This document shows positions 1-9,100 of a stretch of 28,791 nucleotides of DNA, piece by piece. Under the pieces are notes generated by a model that saw only the letters and a list, made by a program, of their open reading frames with translations, had not been told where the DNA came from and searched no databases. Within the stretch, counting starts at the first letter, position 1, and every line of letters begins with the position of its first letter. Origin of the DNA: a virus. The translations under genes and the position numbers were made by a program. The stretch covers positions 102,663 through 131,453 of IMG/VR virus record IMGVR_UViG_3300042524_000214; one strand, 5' to 3'.

Positions 1-3000
1 TGTGTTGATGTCTTCGTATCTCTCTTCCGGTAAAGGTAGTTCTAAACCTAAATTTTCGGAGATAATGTTGTACTCCGCTAATTCTTGTAGGAACCTTTCT
101 GGAACACTATTAACTGCTTCTACTTTTGATAACTCATCATTGTTTATTAATTCTATTCCTTTATTAGTTACTTTGAAATATGTGTTACCAGTTGTTAAAA
201 TCCACTTGTTGAAGTCCTTTACAAAAACATCTGTCAAGTACTCCTCAGAGTTAGTTATTTTATTGAAATTATCAACAGCAACTCTTGATTTTTGAGTGGA
301 CATAGGAAAGTCAAAAAACTTTTTGTATAGAAACATTTTTTCTAAATTGTCAACATCTATTTCATAATCAGAAATCTCTAATTGATTTGCATTTTTTTGA
401 ACATAAGATTTTAAATCCTCTACTGTTGCTATACCCTCTGGCAATAAGTTTTTGTATTCAAAAAAGTTTTCATAAAGTGTGTCTAAAGATTCCTCTTTAA
501 CTTGTCTATAAATACCCTCGTCTTTTTTAACTAAACCAAATTTTGAAAACATTTCGTAATCAGATAAAGGCTCCTCAACAATAACATCATTATCACTATC
601 GCTTTTTATAATTTCTGTTTTGGCTTCTTTATCCCCAAGTACTTCATAGTACATATCAGAAAATTCTCTTAGGCTTTCCGTGTCTCCGGTGTTTGTTATA
701 GCGTTCTCCATAGAATCCAAAAATCCTAAAAGTTCCCCCCTAGATAATTCTAAAGCTAGTGTTGGTAAATTCCTTAAATCAATACCGTTTAAAAAAGCAT
801 TCTTCTTAATTTTGTTAAGTACCTTTGATACGTTTTTTAAATTGCTACTAAAAACTTCTTCCCCAATTTCTTCTCTTAAAAACTTTATGTCTTCTGAAAG
901 AGTGTCATTAAAGTTGTCTGTAATTGTGTTCTCCAACATTCCCTCAACGTCTTCTGTTTTGTCTGTTAACTCTTCACCTATTACATTTTTTATAGGGGCT
1001 TTTTTATAATCCCTTGCAATAGAATCCACTGTATCTCTAAAATCAGAATCTGTATAGTATTTATTAGTGAAAGCTGTTGGTAATGCTTCGTCAATTTCTG
1101 ACTCTTTTAACCCGGCTACACTTTGCATCAAATCGTCCTCTACTACATTAGGGTTGATAACCTCTTGTTTACCAAATTGGTTAACCTCTCTTCCTTGAGG
1201 TACAATAAAGTTTTCATCGTACTCTATAGTAAAAGGTTCACTATTTCTTAGTGCCAAAAGACTTTCTTTTATTTGCTTTTGTAATTTAGGCGAGCTAAGA
1301 ATAGTGTTTATTTCAAAACTATTGTATAACTTACTTCTTTGTAAAGACAGTTTATCAAAAAGGACAATTCCATTCTTCATCAAAGCTTTTTCCATCTTTT
1401 CAATAAGCTCTTGTGAGCTTTTGACTTTTAGCCCCATTGCTGCATTTTTGGCAGCTTTTATACCTTCTAGCCCTAAAGGTTTTACTTTAGAGTTTGAAAA
1501 GTCCATAAGAGTATTTATAGATGGCTCTCCATTAGAGTCTGTTTCCTTTAAAGAAACTTTTTTGGCTCTTCTTACCATTTCAAAATCAGAAGTTTTTTCA
1601 AATCCTAATGAAGAGTAGAAAGACTCAAGTCTCTCTGGTTTTGTGTTGTTGTCTCTAGGGCTTACGATTAGATAAACATCTTTGCCTTGGGCATCCGTTC
1701 CTTGTAAAAAAACATTGGCTACTTTTCTAGCGTTACCTTTACCTCTATCTAAAGACTCTATAAGCTCCCATTCAATACCATCAAGCTTCTCTCCCGTTGC
1801 TGGGTTAGTTCTTTCTTTTGCAAATATTTTAACTCCATCTTTTTCTAAAGAAGGTTGTCTAGTTGAAACTGGTGCAGATGGTGGATTGAATATTGACATT
1901 CTTGAGCCATCTTGTCCATTAACTATCTCTTTATACTTATCTTTTAACCCTTGAGAAATATCAGAGTTTTGTATAATATCTGCTATTTCCTTCTGTGTCT
2001 TTTTATAATAACCTACATACAAATTGTATAAAGGGTCATACCTTTTTTGAGCATTTCTTTCGCTGTTTATTTCTAAATATAGGCTTTTTAGTTTTTCCTC
2101 TTTGGAAACTGGTATAATAGATTTATAACCTTTTGTGGTATTACTATCATAAGAGTTCTGAAAAGGTTTTGATATTACGTTACCGTTTAGGGTTTGTGAA
2201 TCAACTGGAGAAAGTTCTTTTATTGACTGTGCTCTAGTTATGTTTTTCCATTGGCTAACAACCATTTCATACCCTAAATCCCCTGCTATTTTTGTAATGT
2301 AAGCTACTTGACTATTCGGGTCAAAGCTTTTTCCTGGATTCTCTTTATCGTGTTGTTCTTTGGCTACATCGTATAGGTTTAAAACATCTGTATTAAAGTC
2401 ATATACTTTATCTGTAGCTACTTTAACCATATATTTTGAACTTCCTGAAACCATTGTTTCTCCGTCTTCCGGTCTAGTATAATACATAGCTACTCCACCA
2501 ACTTTTGATAATGCAAATGCTTCTTGCTTTGATGTAGCAGTAGTGGCTCCGGAATTTACTTTTATAGTTTCATACCCGTTGTTACCAACATGATAGAACA
2601 CATAATTACCTTCTCCATCTTCTGTTAAATTCGCATAATTAGAAGAGTTTTCCGGGCTTATGTTTTCCCCTTTTGGTATTGATGTCCACTCTGGTAGTAA
2701 GCCTATTTTTTGCTCTGCAAAAGACATTTCCTCATAAACTTGTTCAGTAAGCTTTTTGGCTTCATCTAGTTTACCTTGTTGTCTCAAAACTCTAGCTTTA
2801 TCTCTCTTTTTGAAGACTTCATCATTAACTCCTGAGAAATTAACAAATGAATTTTGCCCTCTAGTTTCGGTAGTCATTGCTCTTCTAGCTAACGGTGAGT
2901 ACATTCTTGCGTGTATATTCCAAGCATTTTCTTCACCAATTGCTCCAAAGCCATTACCAAACTTAGCGTGACCAAAAAAGTCATGTACAAACCTAAAAAT

Positions 3001-6000
3001 ATCATTGGCTAATAAAGGTAATCCATTAGCATCTTTGTACTTAGTTTCTTGTAACAAAGGGTTCTCTTTTCTTTGTTTATCTGTTATTGGCTCATCTCCA
3101 AATCCTGACTCTGTAGAAAAGATTTTCATACTTTTGTTTTCACGCAAGTCTTTAATCATATCAGCAGAGCTGTCGTATGGTTCTGAATTGTTTATCTCAA
3201 CTTGATAACCTTTGTTTATTATTTTTTGGTACTGTTCCAAAGTCTCATCAACCATCGCCTTATACGCAGCTTTAGTTTCAGAGTCATTAGGTGTAGCTTT
3301 CATTTTAACAAACTCTTGAGCTATTCTTTTACTGTTATCCGTATCTAATTTTGTTATTTTTTGGATAGGGTTAGTACTCATTCCTTTTTCAGACATGTAC
3401 TCATTAGCTATAACAGCTGCATCTTCTAAAGGTTCGTTAAAAAGCTTATTCCCAGCTACAATAGAAAAGTTTATGTTTGAACTTCCTTCTATATCCCCAA
3501 ACTTAGCTTTTGCTTCTTGGGTTTTCTCATAAACTTGTTTAAAGTCCTCGAAAGACATATCTTTTCTTCTGGCGTAAGCTCTTATCATGTACATACCACC
3601 AAAAGTACCTGCATCTAAATGTACAGGTTTACCTCCTTTTATTCCCCAATTTTCTATATTTGTTAAGTCACCATAGATTATATCATAGTTTAAAAATTCT
3701 TGCAAACCATAGCTTTTAAGAACTTCTATTAAATCGGGATTTCTGGTGTCGAAATCAGCTTGACCATAAGGTGTAAGCTCTTGTATCATAACATCTGCAT
3801 CCTCAGTGTCATACTGCTTTCCGGTGTTAATGTCGTAAACAGGTACTTTGGTTTTGCTGCCAAGGACTTCTAATTTTTCAACTACTACATAATTTAACCC
3901 AGTTTCATACACTTGTGGAAGTAAGCCTTTGTCTATCAACTCAGGGTCTCCTTCTTGCATATTTTGGGCTAATCCTCTAGCTGTATTAGCTACTTTTAAT
4001 ACTTTACCGTCTCCCAAATCAAATACAACTCGGTCAGAACCTGAGGATAACTTTTTTAAGTTTGGTATGTCAAATCTTTCTCTAGCCACTTGGTTAATAT
4101 CGTATTTATATCTGAGGTAAACGTTGTTTTCCCCCATATTTCTTGATATTCTGTTACCAGATAACATTTCTGTAGCAGAGGCTGTCCCAAAATCGGCTAA
4201 TGTCATATTAGATACTTCATCTGCTGTGTAACTTGTCAGACCTAATACGTCTTTTATAGATTCCCAAAAACTTCTTAACCAATCTGCTATAGATTGCTCT
4301 TCTTTTGATTGTATTAGTTTAGCACCTTGGTCGCCAATTACTTGAGCTAGTACTTCATTGTTAAATTTCTCAGTACCTTCTTTTAAATCTGGCTGAGTTT
4401 CTTTTACAATGTCTATGTATTGCTGAGCCTCTTCTTTATTTTTTCCAATCAAAGATACCCCGGCTTTGTATAAGTCGTTTCTATTTTCTTTTAACCAATC
4501 TATGTGCAAATGACCAAACTCGTGAATAGGGGTGTCTAATGTCATAGCATCTGTGTTTAGATACACATCTCCTTTATAGGTAAACCCGGCAGTTGTTTTT
4601 TCTACATTTTCTTCTCCAAGTTCTACTAACTTATCTTCTATCTCAGAGTTAGACATCTGGTAGACATTATTAGCCAAACCTGATTGTTTTAGACGGTCTG
4701 ATACTTCTGTTAGTACCTCTTTTTTATTTGTTACTATCTCATTAGAAGATTTTCTATTCTGAGGAATAAATATTTGGTTCTCTCTTGCTGCATCTTCTGT
4801 ATCTTGTAGCAAAGAGTATAGTCTCTCTTTAGGAGTCATCTTTAAACGCTTTTCTACGTTTCTAGCTTCTTCTTCCCCCATAGCAGAACGATACCTTTGG
4901 TATAAATAATTGCTAGGTGCGAATATAATATCTCGGATTTCAGAAGGTGCATCATACCATTTTTTACCATTTAGTTTTGCTTCTTCCTCTTTTTTCTTTT
5001 CAACTAAGTCTTTATATTCATTTTCCTGCTCTGTACTTAAAAAGTAATATATCCCCCTAGTATTGGCTCCTTTTGCAAATCCCTCTTTTTGTTGAATCCA
5101 GTGTTGTATTTCATGTAAAGTTACTGGCAGTAATACAGCATTCAAATTATTAAAATCTGATTTTTGTAATGTTTCATTTGAACCCTCTTTAAAATCCTTT
5201 ACTATTTTGTCAAAACTGTCATTCTCCATCAAAAACATTGAATTAGAGGAACTCATTTTTGTCATTTCAGCATATCCTAATCTTTCAAGAATTTGTAAAT
5301 CTGCTTGTCTTTTATCATACGGGTACTTTTCAAAAGCCATATCTAAAATGTCTGAATATGACATACCAGAATCTCTTAAAGACTCTTTATAAGCATCTAT
5401 CTCTAGGTGCTTATTAACTATCCTTAAAACTTCCGGGTCTAAATTTTTGTATTTTTCTAACCTTGATTTAGCTTCAAAAAAGTCTTTTAGTTTATTGCTT
5501 TCTATACCCAATACAATTTGGCTACCGTCAAAGAACCCCTCTGTGGTAGTACCTCCTTTTTTAGATACAGATATTTTTACATCATTTAATTCTGGGTAGG
5601 CTTGGAATAATTCCGGGTAATTTAGTATAGATTTTAGGCTGTACTTTTTACCAAGTTTGCCCATAGAGTCTATCTTAAAATTCAATGAAGCTTTTGAACT
5701 ATCTAATTCATACTTCCATTGATTATCAGCTCCTTTTTGCCAACCCGTTGCTATTTTTATTTTTAGAGGGTTTTCGTTTGCTTTCTCCATTTCTATAGCA
5801 ACCTCTAAATTGTCAACTACAATTGTGTCTCCAGAGATAGCATCTAAATTTTGTGCACCTTTTAGTCCAACTATCGAAAAGCTAACGTCAGCCGGAGCCA
5901 CTTTGACTATTTTTTTAAAACGTTCTTTTAAAGCATTTAACTTAGTATCCATAGCTTCTTTAAGCTCTTCTACTTCGGTTAGTGCATAAATGTTTAAGGC

Positions 6001-6126
6001 GGTATTTTTATTACCGCCTGTTATATCTACTAAGTTATCAAAAAGTTTACTTCTGTTACCATTGCTAGCATTAACAAAATCTATTTGACCTTTTTCATCT
6101 CTGAAAATTCTACATTTTAAACTCAT
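1..6126 (-). CDS. Giant polyvalent effector protein (zincin, kinase-like, ART-like, GNAT), C-terminus cut by window edge
   Basis: An ATG at 6126 opens a frame with no stop down to base 1, so 2042 residues are visible and the C-terminus lies outside. The leader is A-rich and a promoter sits just upstream. Domains by approximate residue: a TGW..GAD..W motif (122-138) followed by HEIQHWIQ (336), a zincin signature with the downstream ARNVEKRL segment (425); a second zincin HEFGH (533); a kinase-like domain (690-850) with GDGKVLKVA, GDL...NWG and a DAG in place of DFG; an HDFFGHA...ETRGQN domain (1045-1095); an ART-like segment starting FYHVGNNG (1175-1290); and a GNAT-like segment with RGKGNAR and LESFYSSLGFE (1445-1522). 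The first zincin module and the overall make-up match phage 'polyvalent' proteins, which are injected with DNA to act on host targets. The remaining C-terminal 500 residues are unrecognised. The reading frame and zincins are secure; the ART assignment is the weakest. Confidence 0.82.
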   Translation of the reverse strand, partial: MSLKCRIFRDEKGQIDFVNASNGNRSKLFDNLVDITGGNKNTALNIYALTEVEELKEAMDTKLNALKERFKKIVKVAPADVSFSIVGLKGAQNLDAISGDTIVVDNLEVAIEMEKANENPLKIKIATGWQKGADNQWKYELDSSKASLNFKIDSMGKLGKKYSLKSILNYPELFQAYPELNDVKISVSKKGGTTTEGFFDGSQIVLGIESNKLKDFFEAKSRLEKYKNLDPEVLRIVNKHLEIDAYKESLRDSGMSYSDILDMAFEKYPYDKRQADLQILERLGYAEMTKMSSSNSMFLMENDSFDKIVKDFKEGSNETLQKSDFNNLNAVLLPVTLHEIQHWIQQKEGFAKGANTRGIYYFLSTEQENEYKDLVEKKKEEEAKLNGKKWYDAPSEIRDIIFAPSNYLYQRYRSAMGEEEARNVEKRLKMTPKERLYSLLQDTEDAARENQIFIPQNRKSSNEIVTNKKEVLTEVSDRLKQSGLANNVYQMSNSEIEDKLVELGEENVEKTTAGFTYKGDVYLNTDAMTLDTPIHEFGHLHIDWLKENRNDLYKAGVSLIGKNKEEAQQYIDIVKETQPDLKEGTEKFNNEVLAQVIGDQGAKLIQSKEEQSIADWLRSFWESIKDVLGLTSYTADEVSNMTLADFGTASATEMLSGNRISRNMGENNVYLRYKYDINQVARERFDIPNLKKLSSGSDRVVFDLGDGKVLKVANTARGLAQNMQEGDPELIDKGLLPQVYETGLNYVVVEKLEVLGSKTKVPVYDINTGKQYDTEDADVMIQELTPYGQADFDTRNPDLIEVLKSYGLQEFLNYDIIYGDLTNIENWGIKGGKPVHLDAGTFGGMYMIRAYARRKDMSFEDFKQVYEKTQEAKAKFGDIEGSSNINFSIVAGNKLFNEPLEDAAVIANEYMSEKGMSTNPIQKITKLDTDNSKRIAQEFVKMKATPNDSETKAAYKAMVDETLEQYQKIINKGYQVEINNSEPYDSSADMIKDLRENKSMKIFSTESGFGDEPITDKQRKENPLLQETKYKDANGLPLLANDIFRFVHDFFGHAKFGNGFGAIGEENAWNIHARMYSPLARRAMTTETRGQNSFVNFSGVNDEVFKKRDKARVLRQQGKLDEAKKLTEQVYEEMSFAEQKIGLLPEWTSIPKGENISPENSSNYANLTEDGEGNYVFYHVGNNGYETIKVNSGATTATSKQEAFALSKVGGVAMYYTRPEDGETMVSGSSKYMVKVATDKVYDFNTDVLNLYDVAKEQHDKENPGKSFDPNSQVAYITKIAGDLGYEMVVSQWKNITRAQSIKELSPVDSQTLNGNVISKPFQNSYDSNTTKGYKSIIPVSKEEKLKSLYLEINSERNAQKRYDPLYNLYVGYYKKTQKEIADIIQNSDISQGLKDKYKEIVNGQDGSRMSIFNPPSAPVSTRQPSLEKDGVKIFAKERTNPATGEKLDGIEWELIESLDRGKGNARKVANVFLQGTDAQGKDVYLIVSPRDNNTKPERLESFYSSLGFEKTSDFEMVRRAKKVSLKETDSNGEPSINTLMDFSNSKVKPLGLEGIKAAKNAAMGLKVKSSQELIEKMEKALMKNGIVLFDKLSLQRSKLYNSFEINTILSSPKLQKQIKESLLALRNSEPFTIEYDENFIVPQGREVNQFGKQEVINPNVVEDDLMQSVAGLKESEIDEALPTAFTNKYYTDSDFRDTVDSIARDYKKAPIKNVIGEELTDKTEDVEGMLENTITDNFNDTLSEDIKFLREEIGEEVFSSNLKNVSKVLNKIKKNAFLNGIDLRNLPTLALELSRGELLGFLDSMENAITNTGDTESLREFSDMYYEVLGDKEAKTEIIKSDSDNDVIVEEPLSDYEMFSKFGLVKKDEGIYRQVKEESLDTLYENFFEYKNLLPEGIATVEDLKSYVQKNANQLEISDYEIDVDNLEKMFLYKKFFDFPMSTQKSRVAVDNFNKITNSEEYLTDVFVKDFNKWILTTGNTYFKVTNKGIELINNDELSKVEAVNSVPERFLQELAEYNIISENLGLELPLPEERYEDINT

Positions 6127-6145
6127 CGTTTTTATTTATTTTATG

Positions 6146-6177
6146 CAAAATTAAGAATTTATTTTTAAAAAAACAAA
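6146..6177 (-). promoter_or_regulatory. Bacteroidetes-type promoter of the polyvalent gene
   Basis: On the minus strand TTTG (6174-6177) is followed by exactly 20 bases and then TAATTTTG (6146-6153), matching the Bacteroidetes TTTG-N17-23-TAnnTTTG consensus. It lies in the 65-base gap between the 1929-aa gene and the polyvalent gene, 19 bases before the ATG at 6126. The bases after the -7 box, CATAAA, are the same as at the promoter at 14806-14837. Confidence 0.75.
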
Positions 6178-6191
6178 TTTGTTAACTTTTT

Positions 6192-9100
6192 TTACTTACA
6201 AGGTTTGTTTTTTTCGCTGTTTGCATCATCTTGTGCTTCATCGTTTAACTCGTACATTCTGTTTAACGCTTCCGTAACTCTGTCGCTTTGTACAAACTGG
6301 GCTTCTTCTAAAGATATTTTCTTTCTAAAGAATATTTTAGTGGCTATTTCTATAGCTTTTTCTTCAGTCACATCCCCCGTTTTCTGTGCTTCTGCAAACC
6401 AATCTTTTATAAGGTCTTTCAAATCATCTAGTTCTATGATAGGTTTCGGTGAAGAGAACATGTTGTTTTCCATATCTAAACCTATGCTAGCATCATTGGC
6501 TAAGTCATTAGCTGTATGTTCTGGCAACATCCAATCTTTTACACTACCTACATTAGTAACACTAGCTAAAGCATTTACTGCTTTCAACAAGTCTTCTGTA
6601 GGTAAACCTTCTGAATCAAGTATATTTTGATTATTTTCGTCTACATAAAATAAATTGTAAGATGCAGGAGAAAATCCATTATCTGCCAAAAGCTGATTAA
6701 GTTTTAAGGCTGACTCAGCTCTGTTTTTAGAACTGTTGAATATCTCAGTAACTTGTTCTGCTAAATCAGTTCCGGACTCTTTTAATGCTATTGGGAAAGC
6801 TACTAAATACTTACCTTGTCTTACAACAATTATTGGTTGATTTGTTCTTCCTAATAAACCTTTTATAAAATCTTCTCTTACCCCTTTTGTATTGTTTTTT
6901 AATACTAATTTACCATTTTCTATGTAACCGTAATCTATAACTTGGTCTGGTATAATGTCAAACATTTTTATAGAACCATCTTCAAAAGTAAAATTAGGAG
7001 AGCCTAAAAATATGTGTTTTATATAACTTGCTTTTGACAACGAAGCTACGCCCATAATCCCAGATTCCATTCTGCTTTTGAATACTTGTAAAGCTTCTGT
7101 TCTTAAATCTAAATAGCCAGGAATACCTGCTATATCATAAGCCGCTTTTAAATCCCCTAGTTTTCTACCATTTGCATCTACTACGTTTACTTTTATGTTC
7201 TCAAAAAGCTCTTTTTCCAGTTCTTCTACACTTCTACCCTCTTCTAAGCCTTTTTCATAGTTTTGTATAAGTTTTAAGTTGTACTCATCGTTCATGTCTA
7301 AACTAAAAGTAACTTCTGCTGACTCTCCCGGCTCCATGTTGTATATCTCCCTAGGAGAATAATCAGATGCGTTTCTGTAGTCTGTTTTTAGCTTCTCTCC
7401 AGACTCTAAATCATAAACAGGGGAATACCCCCCATTTCTGTTTAAAGTGCCTTCTACGTGCTTCATATTAGCTTCAGCCATTACTTTAGGGAAGTCTTCG
7501 CTTCTTACAGATATAGCACCGCTTCTTTCTATTGTTAGATTAACTTTGCTTCCATCGGTAAGGGTAACTATAAAGTTTGCCCCCGGTAAAGAGTTATCTT
7601 CTACCTCTGCTTGTGTAATTACTTTGGCGGAACCTTTTACTTCTACGTTTTTACCTTTCTCCCATTTAGTTTGTACATAACCTATTTCACCAGTTATGCC
7701 CATTCTTTGTAAAAGTCCAGGTAAAGTAAAGTGTGATATTTGTACAGAGTTTCCTTTTTTCTTAACAAAAACATTCTCATAAACTTGTATGTACTGCTCG
7801 TTTCTAATACCTTTGCTGTTCTCTATTTCTAGAGGTTCATTATCAGATAAGTTTATTAAATCGGAATCTGTGAGTTTTTCTCTAATTATCGGCTCCACTG
7901 TTTGTTTTACCGCCACAGCTTGCATTATCATTTGTTGTAAAGATACCCCATTTTCATTTTGGTACCCCTCTATCAATTGCCAATTAGCCATTTTATCATT
8001 TAGCTCTTGTAATCTAATTACCTCAGCTTTTGTTAAAGATGGTCTTGTTGTAGGTGTAAACCTATTTGAGTTGTACGGGTTTTTGAAAGCAATTAACTCC
8101 GTGTCAATACGTGGGTCGTCAATAGCTCTAGCTGCTAGTTCATAAAACTCTTCTATCTCGGCTTGTGTTGGAACTAAATCTAAAATATTACTTCCAAAAT
8201 TTTCTAATAGATAAGGACTATTCTTAACCATATCTACTATAGAGTCTATCAATGACTTTTTCTCTTGGATTGGTTCTGCTGTTTTTTCTTCATACTTTTT
8301 ATCAATAGCATCTAACTTAGCTTGTTTTTCTTTTTCAAGTTTAGTTATTTCTTTAGTGTTGTCTGCTATTTTTGTAGTTTGTGTGTTTTTATTTTCTTTT
8401 AACTTGTTTATTTTTGTATCGTAACTATCATTAATCTCTTTTAATCTTGATTTTTCTATTACCGGAATAACCTCAGAACCTATAATATTCAATAGATTAG
8501 CTCTGTGATTGCCATCTTCAAATTGTATTGTGCCATCAGGTAAGCGAATTATTTCTGAAGGGTTTGTTTTTACATATTCTACTATTTTATCAACAATACT
8601 TTTATCTGATTTTATAAAATCAATTAGCGGTTTTAATTCTTCTTTGGATTTATCTAATAATTCAGATGGTATACTTAATCCTAATAAATCTGACATATAG
8701 GATACTAAATCTTTCATTTGCTCAGAGGCAAACCCTTGAGTACCTATTCCTCCATTAGGTCTTCTAACATCCTCTGTATTTAATAATTCAACCTGTGAAC
8801 TTATTTCTTTTTGTCTTTCAGCTTCTATATCAGATTGAGAAATACCGACCTGTTGATTATTTAGCAACGGTGTTATTAGGTTATCATATTTATCATAGAT
8901 TTCTTCAAACTTAGCTTTATCATCTGGATTAGTTAATTTGTTTTTGTCTACTTTACCATCTGTCAAAGCATTTTTTGCCTCCGGTATACTCGAAAGTAAT
9001 TCTTTTTGCTCTTGTTCTCTTAACTTAGCTATTTGTTTAGGGCTGTCCTCTTCATCAACTATCTCTTCAGTTGTAGTTTGTAGACCTGCAATCTTGGCAG

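Noticed and set aside
6172-6183. AACAAATTTGTT palindrome followed by T-tract on the minus strand, as a terminator for the 1929-aa gene
   Set aside because: The stem is short, all A/T with no loop, and it contains the -33 box of the next promoter; too weak to call a terminator.
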